A stretch of DNA of 64,000 nucleotides from Sulfuritalea sp. (lineage in GTDB: Bacteria; Pseudomonadota; Gammaproteobacteria; Burkholderiales; Rhodocyclaceae), in the NCBI GenBank assembly GCA_016708585.1, contig JADJFK010000005.1:62001-126000 (forward strand), given 5' to 3'. Numbering within the stretch: position 1 is the first letter of the stretch; each line of letters opens with the position of its first letter. Under the pieces are notes generated by a model. It was not told where the DNA came from. It made no database searches and was given only the letters and a program-made list of their open reading frames with translations. Position numbers and translations under genes: made by a program. Positions 21,680-30,221 of the stretch are shown piece after piece.

Positions 21680-22820
21680 TTATTTTTGCTCCATCATTCC
21701 GATGAAGCGGTCGAACAGATAGGCGACATCGTGCGGCCCCGGACTGGCCTCCGGATGTCCCTGGAAGCAGAAGGCCGGCCGATCGGTCCAGGCCATGCCC
21801 TGCAGGCTGCCGTCGAACAGCGAGACGTGGGTGACCTTTACATTCGCCGGCAGCGTCGCCGGATCGGCGGCGAAGCCGTGATTCTGGCTGGTGATCAGCA
21901 CCTGTCCGGATTCGAGATCCTTGACCGGATGGTTGGCGCCGTGATGGCCGAACTTCATTTTCAGGGTCCTGCCGCCGGCCGCCAGCGCCATCAGTTGATG
22001 GCCAAGGCAGATGCCGAAGGTCGGCAGGCGCCGCTCGAGAAATTCGCGAATCGCCGCCACCGCATAGTCACAGGGCTCCGGATCGCCGGGGCCGTTGGAC
22101 AGGAAAATGCCATCGGGCTTCATTGCCAGCACCTCGGCCGCCGGGGTTTTTGCCGGCACCACGGTGAGATCGCAACCGCGCGAAGCCAGCATGCGCAGGA
22201 TGTTGCGCTTGACGCCGAAATCGTAGGCGACGACCTTGAAGCGGAACGACCCCGGCTGGGCAAATCCCTCACCGAGTTTCCACTCGCCTTCGCGCCATGA
22301 GTAGGATTTCTGCGCGCTCACAACCTGTGCCAGATCCATGCCGGCCAGGCCGGGAAAAGCGCGCGCCTGAGCCACCGCAGCATCGGCATCGAGACGTTCG
22401 CCGGCCGCATTGCCAGATACGAGGCAACCGGCCTGCGCCCTTTTCGCGCAGGATGCGGGTCAGCTTGCGGGTGTCGATGTCGGCCAGGCCGAGCACGTTC
22501 GCGGCCCGCAGGTAGGCATCGAGCGTATGTTCGCTGCGGAAATTCGAGGCCAGCAGCGGCAGGTCGCGGATCACCAGGCCGGCCGTATGGATGAACGCGG
22601 CTTCGCAATCCTCGCGGTTGACACCGTAGTTGCCGACATGGGGGTAGGTCAGGGTGACGATCTGCCGGGCGTAGGAAGGATCGGTCAGGATTTCCTGGTA
22701 GCCGGTCATCGCGGTGTTGAAAACCACTTCGCCGACGCTGCTGCCGGTGGCGCCAATGCCTTTGCCTCTAAACACCGTTCCGTCGGCCAGGGCAAGTAGG
22801 GCAGGCGGAAAGTGAGGCAC
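21680..22820 (-). pseudogene. carA: Carbamoyl-phosphate synthase small subunit CarA, frameshifted
   Basis: Both halves of CarA are present but in different frames. The N-terminal half begins MPHFPPALLALADGTVFRGK and runs to TRILREKGA. The C-terminal half, with the glutaminase motifs FGICLGHQ (nucleophile Cys) and GHPEASPGP, is read one frame over down to 21680. The break lies near 22434, where a GCACAGGCC-type sequence expected for GA-QAGCLVSGN appears to lack two bases. Restoring two bases gives 380 residues, the normal length. Because carB is intact and the enzyme is needed for pyrimidines, a sequence error is the simplest explanation, but a true mutation cannot be excluded. Confidence 0.85.
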
Positions 22821-22961
22821 GATGAGGCTCCCGGAACAAGACGGTGCGGCGACAGGAACCGGGCACCCGCTTGATTCACATGGCGTCCGGCAAACCTTCT
22901 TATTATACCTTGCCGACCTGCCGGCCGCAACGCGCGAGCCGTGCCTTGCAACGCCGGAACA

Positions 22962-23768
22962 TTACTTCAGGCCGAGCACATCCTGCATGTCGAACAATCC
23001 GCGTTCACGACCGGCCATGAAACGCCCGGCGCGCAGGGCGCCCAGTGCATACGGCATGCGACTGGCTGATTTGTGGGTGATCTCGACGCGCTCGCCGGCG
23101 CCCGCGAAGAGCACCGTGTGATCACCGACGATGTCACCGCCGCGGATGGTCGAAAAGCCGATCTGCATCGCCGGCCGCTCGCCGGTATGGCCTTCGCGAC
23201 CGTAAACGGCGCATTCCGGCAAATCGCGGCCGAGCGCCGCGGCCACCACCTCGCCCATGCGCAAGGCGGTGCCCGAGGGTGCATCGACCTTGTGCCGGTG
23301 ATGCGCCTCGATGACTTCGATGTCGTAACCTTCGTTGAGGATGCGCGCAGCGACATCGAGCAGTCGAAATACCGCATTGACGCCGACCGCCATGTTCGGC
23401 GCAAATACGATCGGAATCTCCTGCGCCGCAGCTTCGATGGCGCTTTTCCCCTGCGCCGAGAATCCGGTGGTGCCGATCACCAGGCTGACCTTGTGGCGCC
23501 GGCAGGCCCCGAGATGCTCCAGCGTGCCCTCCGGCCGGGTGAAGTCGATCAGGCAATCGGAAACCGCCAGCGCGGCATCGAGATCGGCCGTGATCCTGAC
23601 ACCGCAGGGGGCGCCGACCAATTCGCCGGCGTCCTTGCCGAGGAACGGGCTGCTGCCGTGTTCAAGCGCAGCGGCAAGGCTGGCGCCGGCATCCTGCTGC
23701 ACGGCCTCGATCAGGGTGCGTCCCATGCGACCCGCGCTGCCGGCAATCGCATAGCGAATTTTTTCCAT
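22962..23768 (-). CDS. dapB: 4-hydroxy-tetrahydrodipicolinate reductase DapB
   Basis: DapB carries out the NAD(P)H-dependent reduction on the way to diaminopimelate and lysine. The 268-residue protein has the nucleotide-binding start IAGSAGRMGRTL, the IGTTGFS segment and the signature with the catalytic His and Lys (EAHHRHKVDAPSGTA). The C-terminus GRFMAGRERGLFDMQDVLGL is typical. It follows bamE by 3 bases and precedes carA by 141 bases, a space in which I see no promoter or terminator I can defend. Confidence 0.97.
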   Translation of the reverse strand: MEKIRYAIAGSAGRMGRTLIEAVQQDAGASLAAALEHGSSPFLGKDAGELVGAPCGVRITADLDAALAVSDCLIDFTRPEGTLEHLGACRRHKVSLVIGTTGFSAQGKSAIEAAAQEIPIVFAPNMAVGVNAVFRLLDVAARILNEGYDIEVIEAHHRHKVDAPSGTALRMGEVVAAALGRDLPECAVYGREGHTGERPAMQIGFSTIRGGDIVGDHTVLFAGAGERVEITHKSASRMPYALGALRAGRFMAGRERGLFDMQDVLGLK

Positions 23769-23771
23769 GTC

Positions 23772-24218
23772 CTACTTCTTCTCCTGCTTGTCGGCATCGG
23801 CCGCAGCCGCCGGTGATGCGGCGGCTGCGGCCGGTCCCGGGATCTCGATCACCTGGGCGGCGGGCTTGGGCGCTTCGGCCCTGGCGGGGTCTTCGGCGAC
23901 CACGTCCCCGGCAACGCGCGTCAGCTTGTTGTCCTGGAAAAAGACTGTCAGGGTGCGCTGCTGGGCCTCGCCGTATCCCTGCTTGTAGCTGTACACATAG
24001 TCCCAGCGGTCGCCATGAAACATGTCGGCAACCAGCGGCGAGCCGAGGATGAAGCGCACCTGCTCGCGGCTGAGGCCCGGTTTCAACTGCGCCACCATCT
24101 CCTGCGTGACGAAATTGCCCTGCCTGACGTCGATGCGGTAGGGAGTGAGAACGGTAGTAATCACCGGCGCACCGGAACAGGCCGCCAGAAACGGCAGGAG
24201 CAACAGCAATCGCTTCAT
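23772..24218 (-). CDS. bamE: Outer membrane assembly lipoprotein BamE (SmpA/OmlA)
   Basis: BamE is the small lipoprotein of the Bam complex that inserts beta-barrel proteins into the outer membrane. The signal MKRLLLLLPFLAACSG has a lipobox with Cys at residue 14. The SmpA/OmlA domain follows (GNFVTQEMVAQLKPGLSREQ, then ILGSPLVADMFHGDRWDYVY). A C-terminal Ala/Pro/Glu-rich extension of about 45 residues (to DADKQEKK) goes beyond the family core. The ATG at 24218 gives a proper lipoprotein signal; an earlier ATG at 24260 would not. It is divergent from fur, a common pairing in betaproteobacteria. Confidence 0.93.
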   Translation of the reverse strand: MKRLLLLLPFLAACSGAPVITTVLTPYRIDVRQGNFVTQEMVAQLKPGLSREQVRFILGSPLVADMFHGDRWDYVYSYKQGYGEAQQRTLTVFFQDNKLTRVAGDVVAEDPARAEAPKPAAQVIEIPGPAAAAASPAAAADADKQEKK

Positions 24219-24360
24219 CGGGAAGTTCCGGAAAATACTGTCTGGAGATGGCTGCCGCACTTCGGCAGGCCGTGCCTTTACCCGAGCGGATTATCCCAAT
24301 CGGGGCACGAAAACTATATCATAGCTGCCCGTCCAGCCCCGATGCCGCGCTCGCCGCTCC

Positions 24361-24807
24361 ATGACACGACCCGACGACCTCAAGAATATCGGCCTCAAGG
24401 CAACCTATCCGCGCCTCAAGATTCTCGACCTCTTCCACAAGTTGCAGGACGAGGGATCGCCGCGCCACGTCACGGCGGAGGACGTCTACCGCCACCTGCT
24501 GGCGGATGGCCTCGACATCGGCTTGGCCACGGTCTATCGGGTATTGACGCAATTCGAGCAGGCCGGCCTCCTGCAGCGCCACCATTTCGAATCGGGCAAG
24601 TCGATCTTCGAGCTCAACGCGGGACAGCACCACGACCACCTGGTCTGTGTAGATTGCGGCCGCGTCGAGGAGTTTTACGATGCGGCCATCGAAAAGCGCC
24701 AGCAAAAAGTCGCCGAAGAGCGCGGGTTCGCGGTTCGCGAACATGCCCTTTACCTCTACGCCGAGTGCAAGAAGGCCCACTGCCCGCACCGCAAAGCCGA
24801 ACCCTGA
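24361..24807 (+). CDS. fur: Ferric uptake regulator Fur
   Basis: Fur represses iron-acquisition genes when loaded with ferrous iron. The 148-residue protein has the winged-helix DNA-binding half (GLKATYPRLKILDLF to GLATVYRVLTQFEQAGLL) and the metal-binding dimerisation half (QHHDHLVCVDCGRVEEF, with a further CKKAHC near the end). Length and spacing are normal. It is divergent from bamE; the shared region (24219-24360) contains an AT-rich patch (ACTATATCATAG) around 24313-24324 that could hold promoter elements in either direction, but I find no standard Fur box. Confidence 0.97.
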   Translation: MTRPDDLKNIGLKATYPRLKILDLFHKLQDEGSPRHVTAEDVYRHLLADGLDIGLATVYRVLTQFEQAGLLQRHHFESGKSIFELNAGQHHDHLVCVDCGRVEEFYDAAIEKRQQKVAEERGFAVREHALYLYAECKKAHCPHRKAEP

Positions 24808-24815
24808 ACGGCCGC

Positions 24816-25389
24816 GTGGAAGCATTCATCACTTCGACCACGCTGGTCGCCATCGCCGAGATCGGCGACAAGACGCAGTTGCTTTCCTTTGTCCTCGCCG
24901 CCCGCTTGCGCAAGCCATGGGCCATCATTGCCGGCATTTTTGTCGCCACCGTGCTCAACCACGCCCTGGCCGGCTCGGTCGGCGTCTGGCTGGCGCAATT
25001 GATCTCGCCGCACTGGCTGCCATGGATCACCGGTGGCGTCTTCGTCGTTTTCGGCCTGTGGGCGTTGCACCCGGATTCACTCGACGAAGACCCGAAGATC
25101 CATCCCGCCGGCGCCTTCGTCACCACCACCATCGCCTTTTTCATCGCCGAAATGGGCGACAAGACCCAGTTCGCCACGGTGGCGCTGGGGGCGCAATTCC
25201 AGGGCGCGCTGTTCGCCGTGGTGATGGGCACCACGCTGGGGATGATGCTGGCCAACGTGCCCGGCGGTGGTGATCGGCGAGAAACTCGCCGCGCGTCTGC
25301 CCTTGAAATACATCCGCTGGCTGGCCGCCGCGGTATTCATCGCCACCGGGGTGGCGGCAATGCTCGGCGCACCGGGGATTCCCGGCTGA
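24816..25389 (+). pseudogene. GDT1/TMEM165 (UPF0016) family membrane protein, frameshifted
   Basis: The GTG at 24816, nine bases after the fur stop, begins MEAFITSTTLVAIAEIGDKT. The family signature EIGDKTQ is repeated as EMGDKTQ in the second half, as expected for this cation (probably Mn or Ca) transporter family with two homologous three-helix halves. The frame breaks after GMMLANVP at 25260-25262, where three C residues stand and two would keep the frame. Correcting one base yields a normal end (VVIGEKLAARLPLKYIRWLA and two further short segments to the TGA at 25387-25389). This is either a homopolymer error or a true frameshift that removes the last helix. Confidence 0.75.
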
Positions 25390-25395
25390 CGCGGG

Positions 25396-27048
25396 CTAAG
25401 CCTGGCCGAGCATTTCCGCCGCGTGGCGGCGCGTGGTTTCGGTGATTTTCTCGCCGCCCAGCATGCGCGCGATCTCGCCGATGCGCGCCTCGCGGTCGAG
25501 CACGCTGACCGTCGAAGTCGTCGCCCCCTTGCGGGTTTCCTTGGCGATCGACCATTGCCAGTCGGCCTGCGCCGCCACCTGCGGCAGATGGGTGACGCAC
25601 AGCACCTGGCGGCTGCGGCCCAATTCGCGCAGCATGCGGCCGACGATCTCCGCGACGCGACCGCCGATGCCGACATCGACCTCGTCGAAAATCAGCGTGC
25701 CGGCGGCATTGGCCTGGCTGGCGATGACCTGCAGGGCGAGGCCGATGCGCGACAACTCGCCGCCCGAGGCCACCTTGGCCAGGCCGCGCAACGGCTGTCC
25801 GGCGTTGGCGGAAACCAGGAACTCGATGTTTTCCAGGCCGCTGGCAGCCCCAGCGGGCAGCGGCGTCAACGCGACCTCGAAGCGTCCGCCGGCCATGGCC
25901 AGTTCCTGCATGCCGGCCGTGACGGCGGCGGACAAGGCCTTCGCCGTCTTCGCACGCAGGGCGGAAAGCTTTTTGGCCACCTCGCGGAATGCGGATTCCG
26001 CCTTGCGCTCGCGCTCGGCCAGGGCGGCGGGATCCGCGCGCAAGGTGAGTTCGGCGAGGCGGCCTTGCAGAGACTCCAGCAAGGCCGGCAATTCCTCGGG
26101 CGCGACCCGGTGCTTGCGCGCCATCTGCGTCACCGCATCGATGCGGCTATCGAGTTCGGCAAGCCGCGCGGGATCAAGCTCCAGGCGATCCTGATAACGC
26201 CGTAACGCCAGCGCCGACTCTTCGAGCTGGATCAGCGCGCCCTCGAACAGTTGCGCGGCCTCGCCCAGCGCCGGGTCGAAGGAGGTCAATTCCGCCAGCT
26301 TCGCCCCGGCATGCTGCAACATCGGCAGGCTCGCGGCCTCGCCCTCCTCCAGCGCCGCCAGCGCCATGCCGGCGCCTTCCAGCAGCGCATTGGCATTGCC
26401 CAGCCGGCGGTGCTCCTGCTCGGTTTCCTGCCAGCCGGCGGCGTCGAAACCGAGCGCAGCCAGCTCCCCCACCTGCCACTCGAGCAGCTCGCGTTCGCGT
26501 GCCGCGGCCTCGACATCCTTTTCGGCCTCGGCGCGGGCTTCGCGCGCCGCGCGCCATGCCGTCCAGGCTGCCGCCACCTCCCGCGCCAGCGTCTGCGCGC
26601 CGGCATGCGTATCGAGCAGCTCGCGCTGGGCATCGCCGCGCAACAGGGAATGATGGGCGTTCTGGCCGTGGATGTCGGCGAGGAAATCGGCGACCTCGCG
26701 CAATTGCCCGAGCGTTGCCGCGGCGCCGTTGACATAGGCGCGGGAGCGGCCGGCGCTGTCGATCACGCGGCGCAGCAGGCAGGCATCGGTGTCGAAGTCC
26801 CCCGCACGCAACCACGATTCGAGGGCGCTGCCGGGCGCCACGTCGAATTCGGCGGAAATCTCGGCCCGCTCGGCGCCGCTGCGCACCACCGTGGCATCGG
26901 CGCGTTCGCCCAGCGCCAGCGACAGCGCGTCGACCAGAATCGATTTACCGGCGCCGGTCTCGCCGGTCAGCGCGCCGAAGCCGCCGCCGAACTCCAGTTC
27001 GATGCGGTCGACGATGACGAAGTCGCGGACGATCAGGCGCAGCAGCAT
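25396..27048 (-). CDS. recN: DNA repair protein RecN
   Basis: RecN is an SMC-like ATPase that acts at DNA double-strand breaks. The 550-residue protein begins with MLLRLIVRDFVIVDRIEL and Walker A GETGAGKSIL, continues with long coiled coils around an Ala/Glu/Arg-rich hinge, and ends with the signature region SGGELSRIGLALQVI and Walker B TLIFDEVDVGIGGRVAE. It follows nadK by three bases, an arrangement shared by many proteobacteria. No SOS box is evident before nadK. Confidence 0.96.
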   Translation of the reverse strand: MLLRLIVRDFVIVDRIELEFGGGFGALTGETGAGKSILVDALSLALGERADATVVRSGAERAEISAEFDVAPGSALESWLRAGDFDTDACLLRRVIDSAGRSRAYVNGAAATLGQLREVADFLADIHGQNAHHSLLRGDAQRELLDTHAGAQTLAREVAAAWTAWRAAREARAEAEKDVEAAARERELLEWQVGELAALGFDAAGWQETEQEHRRLGNANALLEGAGMALAALEEGEAASLPMLQHAGAKLAELTSFDPALGEAAQLFEGALIQLEESALALRRYQDRLELDPARLAELDSRIDAVTQMARKHRVAPEELPALLESLQGRLAELTLRADPAALAERERKAESAFREVAKKLSALRAKTAKALSAAVTAGMQELAMAGGRFEVALTPLPAGAASGLENIEFLVSANAGQPLRGLAKVASGGELSRIGLALQVIASQANAAGTLIFDEVDVGIGGRVAEIVGRMLRELGRSRQVLCVTHLPQVAAQADWQWSIAKETRKGATTSTVSVLDREARIGEIARMLGGEKITETTRRHAAEMLGQA

Positions 27049-27051
27049 GGC

Positions 27052-27942
27052 TTAATGTCGCGGAGTCGAGCTCCAGTGCAGCTTCTGCCGCAACATGGCG
27101 AAATAGCTGTAGCCGGGAGGATGCAGCAAGGTGATGTTGTGGCGCGAACGGGCCATGCGCACGACGTCACCGGCGCGGGCATCGAAATACTTCTGGCCGT
27201 CGAAATGGACCCGCGCATCGTGGGGCGGCAGCAAGGCGATGTCGATTGTGCTGCTGTCGCTGACGGTGATCGGCCGGTTCGACAGCGCGTGGGGACACAG
27301 CGGCACGATGGCGACGCCGGGTACCGCGGGATGGAGGATCGGGCCGTTGGCGGAAAGCGCGTAGGCGGTGGATCCGGTCGGCGTGGCGACGATCAGGCCG
27401 TCGGCGCGCAGGACGTGGATCAGCTCGCCATCGACCTTGACTTCCAGTTCGATCATGCGGCCGATGTCGCCCTTGTTGACCACCACGTCGTTCAGCGCCA
27501 ATGTCCGGAATGCCGGCTCGCCGTCGCGCCGCACCTCGGCGTCGAGCAGAAACCTCTGCTCCCGCGAGAAGCGGCCCTCCAGCAGGGCGGTGATGCTGTC
27601 GATCATGGCATCCAGCGCGATGTCCGTCATGAAGCCCAGCCGCCCCTGGTTGATGCCGACCAGGGGCACGTCGAACTGCGCCAGGCGGCGCGCCGCATTG
27701 AGCATGGTGCCGTCGCCGCCGAGTATTACCGCCAGTTCCGCGCGCCTGCCGATCGTCTCGTAGCCGGCCACCGCATAGCCGTTGGCGCCTACCGCCGCCG
27801 CGGTGTCTTCTTCCAGCAGCACCTCGACACCGCGCTTGCTCAGAAAGCCGGCAAGCGCCCTCAGGGACTCGGCGACTTCCCGGCTCTGGTACTTGCCGAT
27901 CAGCGCGACGGAGTTGAATGCATTGGATGCGGCAGCGTTCAT
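27052..27942 (-). CDS. nadK: NAD kinase NadK
   Basis: NadK phosphorylates NAD to NADP. The 296-residue protein contains the GGDGTMLNAAR motif, the catalytic DVPLVGINQGRLGFM region and the TPTGSTAYALSANGPI motif. The ATG at 27942 gives the usual length; an upstream in-frame ATG at 27975 would add eleven residues. It is divergent from hrcA and upstream of recN. Pairing with recN and hrcA is a conserved betaproteobacterial neighbourhood. Confidence 0.96.
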   Translation of the reverse strand: MNAAASNAFNSVALIGKYQSREVAESLRALAGFLSKRGVEVLLEEDTAAAVGANGYAVAGYETIGRRAELAVILGGDGTMLNAARRLAQFDVPLVGINQGRLGFMTDIALDAMIDSITALLEGRFSREQRFLLDAEVRRDGEPAFRTLALNDVVVNKGDIGRMIELEVKVDGELIHVLRADGLIVATPTGSTAYALSANGPILHPAVPGVAIVPLCPHALSNRPITVSDSSTIDIALLPPHDARVHFDGQKYFDARAGDVVRMARSRHNITLLHPPGYSYFAMLRQKLHWSSTPRH

Positions 27943-28037
27943 GCGCCGGATTAAACCACATTTGCGCATCGCCAAAACTCAGGAACCAGGCGCAACGGGC
28001 TTGCGCGGCGGTCCTTCCCGGATCGGGACGGGCTGGC

Positions 28038-28046
28038 TGCTACAAT
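28038..28046 (+). promoter_or_regulatory. Extended -10 promoter element for hrcA (TGCTACAAT)
   Basis: TG at 28038-28039 and TACAAT at 28041-28046 form an extended -10 that ends seven bases before the hrcA ATG at 28054. There is no ribosome-binding site in the gap. The start of transcription would fall at or beside the ATG, giving a leaderless mRNA. No good -35 is seen, which suits an extended -10 promoter. Confidence 0.5.
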
Positions 28047-28053
28047 CCTCGCC

Positions 28054-29073
28054 ATGCTCGACTACCGCGCGCAAACCCTGCTGAAAACCCTGATCGAACG
28101 CTATATCGCCGAAGGCCAGCCGGTAGGCTCGCGCACGCTCTCCAGGTACTCGGGCCTGGAGCTTTCGCCGGCGACCATCCGCAACGTGATGTCGGACCTG
28201 GAAGAGATGGGTTTCATCGCCAGCCCGCACACCTCGGCCGGACGCGTGCCGACCGCGCTGGGTTACCGGCTCTTCGTCGATTCCCTGCTCACCGTCAAAC
28301 CGCTGCAAAGTGCCGAGCTCTCGGAAATCAAGGGGGCGATCCAGCCCGACCAGCCGCAGCTCGTGATCAGCCATGCCTCGCAACTGCTTTCCCAGCTCAC
28401 GGCCTTCGCCGGCATCGTCGTGGCACCGCGCCGCCAGCAGCCGCGCATCCGCCAGATCGAGTTCCTCAGCCTGTCGGACAAGCGCGTCCTGCTGATCATC
28501 GTCACGGCCGACGGCGACGTGCAGAACCGCATCCTGTTCACCCAGCGCAACTACAGCCCGTCCGAGCTGGTCGAGGCCGCCAACTACCTGAACCAGAACT
28601 GCCTCGGGCTCGACTTCGACCAGGTGCGCGCGCGCGTGGTCGAAGAACTGCGCCAGTTGCGCGCCGACATGTCGGAACTGATGACGGCCGCGCTCGACGC
28701 CGGCAACCAGGCCATCGCCGACACTTCGACGCAATATGTCATCAGCGGCGAGAAGAACCTGCTCGGCGTCGAGGACCTGTCGTCCAACATGACGCGCCTG
28801 CGCCGCCTGTTCGACCTGTTCGAGCAGCGCACCGGACTGGCCCAGTTGCTTGAACTGTCGAGCCGCGCCGAAGGCGTGCAGGTGTTCATCGGCGGCGAAT
28901 CCGGCATCGCGCCGCTGGACGAATGCAGCGTGGTTGCAGCGCCCTACGAGGTCGACGGGCAGATCGTCGGCACCATCGGCGTCATCGGCCCGACACGGAT
29001 GGCCTACGAAAGGGTGATCCCCATCGTCGATATCACCGCGAAACTACTCTCTTCCGCGCTCTCTGCTCCCTGA
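28054..29073 (+). CDS. hrcA: Heat-inducible transcription repressor HrcA
   Basis: HrcA represses chaperone operons by binding CIRCE elements and is kept active by GroEL. The 339-residue protein starts with MLDYRAQTLLKTLIERYIAE, a winged-helix domain including VGSRTLSRYSGLELSPATIRN and the SAGRVPT wing, and later has GAF-like sequence ending IGVIGPTRMAYERVIPIVD. It leads the cluster hemH-trx-grpE-dnaK-dnaJ. I find no CIRCE sequence (TTAGCACTC and its inverted partner) in the window, so its target is probably a groESL operon elsewhere. Its stop overlaps the hemH ATG as TGATG. Confidence 0.97.
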   Translation: MLDYRAQTLLKTLIERYIAEGQPVGSRTLSRYSGLELSPATIRNVMSDLEEMGFIASPHTSAGRVPTALGYRLFVDSLLTVKPLQSAELSEIKGAIQPDQPQLVISHASQLLSQLTAFAGIVVAPRRQQPRIRQIEFLSLSDKRVLLIIVTADGDVQNRILFTQRNYSPSELVEAANYLNQNCLGLDFDQVRARVVEELRQLRADMSELMTAALDAGNQAIADTSTQYVISGEKNLLGVEDLSSNMTRLRRLFDLFEQRTGLAQLLELSSRAEGVQVFIGGESGIAPLDECSVVAAPYEVDGQIVGTIGVIGPTRMAYERVIPIVDITAKLLSSALSAP

Positions 29074-30158
29074 TGCCCCGCTACGCTCCCGAACCGGCGC
29101 CCAACCACGGCGCACCGCGCCGCACCGCCGTCCTGCTGGTCAACCTCGGCACGCCGGAGGCGCCGACCGCAGCCGCCCTGCGCCCCTATCTCAAACAGTT
29201 CCTCTGGGACCCGCGCGTGGTCGAAATACCGCGCCTCGTCTGGTGGCTGATCCTCAATCTCTTCGTGCTCACCCTGCGCCCGGGTAAATCGGCGGCCAAG
29301 TACGCCAAGATCTGGATGGCGGAAGGTTCGCCGCTGAAGGTACACACCGAGCGTCAGGCCAAACTGCTCAAGGGCTGGCTGGGCGAGGCCGGCACCGCGG
29401 ACCTCGCGGTGGCTTGGGCCATGCGCTATGGCCAACCCTCGATCGCCGGTGTCCTCGACCAGTTCAAGCACGATGGCGTCGAGCGCGTGCTGGTGGTGCC
29501 GCTCTACCCGCAGTTCGCGGCCAGTTCCACCGCCAGCGTGATGGACGACGTTGCCGACTGGATCAAGCGCAGCCGCAACCCGCTGGAATTCCGCTTCATC
29601 AAGCACTTCCACGACCACCCCGGCTACATCGCAGCGGTGGCCGCGTCGGTGAAGGAACATTGGGCGATTCACGGCCGGCCGGACACGCTGGTGATGAGCT
29701 TCCACGGCCTGCCGCGCCGCTCGCTCGACCTGGGCGATCCCTATTATTGCGAGTGCCAGAAGACAGGACGCCTGCTGGCCGAGGCGCTTGGACTTGAGCA
29801 AGACCGATTCCTGGTCACCTTCCAGTCACGCTTCGGCAAGGCCGAGTGGCTGCAACCCTATACCCAGCCGACACTGGAAAAACTCGGCGCCGGCGGAACG
29901 GCGCGGGTCGACGTGATCTGCCCCGGCTTCGTCGCCGATTGCCTGGAAACGCTCGAAGAAATCGCGCTGGAATGCAAGGCGGCGTTTCTGTCATCCGGCG
30001 GCAAGGAATTTCACTACATTCCCTGCGTGAACGAACGATCCGACTGGATCGCCGCACTGGGCGACCTGGTGTCGGCCCATCTCGCGGGCTGGCCGCTCGC
30101 CGCCCGATCCGACCCTGCGGCCGTCGCGCGCGCCAAGGCCCTGGGCGCCAAGGGCTGA
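29073..30158 (+). CDS. hemH: Ferrochelatase HemH
   Basis: HemH inserts ferrous iron into protoporphyrin IX, the last step to protoheme. The 361-residue protein has AVLLVNLGTPEAP near the N-terminus, the catalytic His in VMSFHGLPRRS and the conserved ICPGFVADCLETLEEI with the active-site Glu. The ATG overlaps the hrcA stop. The segment LGAGGTA just before VDVICPGF is encoded by a copy of the dispersed repeat, and compared with the Escherichia coli protein as I remember it the length there is unchanged. Confidence 0.97.
   Translation: MPRYAPEPAPNHGAPRRTAVLLVNLGTPEAPTAAALRPYLKQFLWDPRVVEIPRLVWWLILNLFVLTLRPGKSAAKYAKIWMAEGSPLKVHTERQAKLLKGWLGEAGTADLAVAWAMRYGQPSIAGVLDQFKHDGVERVLVVPLYPQFAASSTASVMDDVADWIKRSRNPLEFRFIKHFHDHPGYIAAVAASVKEHWAIHGRPDTLVMSFHGLPRRSLDLGDPYYCECQKTGRLLAEALGLEQDRFLVTFQSRFGKAEWLQPYTQPTLEKLGAGGTARVDVICPGFVADCLETLEEIALECKAAFLSSGGKEFHYIPCVNERSDWIAALGDLVSAHLAGWPLAARSDPAAVARAKALGAKG
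29880..29902 (+). repeat. 23-bp dispersed repeat, copy 6
   Basis: It matches at 20 of 21 fixed positions, sense to hemH, read as KLGAGGTA seven residues before the conserved CPGF motif. Confidence 0.85.
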
Positions 30159-30165
30159 TCCCGGG

Positions 30166-30193
30166 CTTGAAGTTGCCGGCGGCACCCTTATAT
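30166..30193 (+). promoter_or_regulatory. Sigma-32 type heat-shock promoter before trx
   Basis: CTTGAA (30166-30171) and CCTTATAT (30186-30193) are 14 bases apart, against a sigma-32 consensus of CTTGAA and CCCCATnT. The same spacing recurs before grpE and dnaK. It lies just after the hemH stop and 29 bases before the trx ATG. Confidence 0.65.
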
Positions 30194-30209
30194 CAGTGAC
30201 ATCTGATAT
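30190..30209 (+). promoter_or_regulatory. Inverted repeat overlapping the trx -10 (candidate operator)
   Basis: Perfect 7-bp arms ATATCAG and CTGATAT enclose TGACAT. The left arm overlaps the -10 box of the heat-shock promoter and the right arm ends 12 bases before the trx ATG, near the GGAG ribosome-binding site. It is AT-rich in a GC-rich genome, so it could be an operator or an RNA hairpin masking translation. Confidence 0.5.
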
Positions 30210-30221
30210 TTGGAGCGCATC

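Noticed and set aside
22821..22961. A carA leader with arginine or pyrimidine control
   Set aside because: I saw no convincing operator, leader peptide or hairpin in this gap.
24219..24360. Fur box between bamE and fur
   Set aside because: The AT-rich patch ACTATATCATAG does not match the 19-bp Fur consensus well enough to report.
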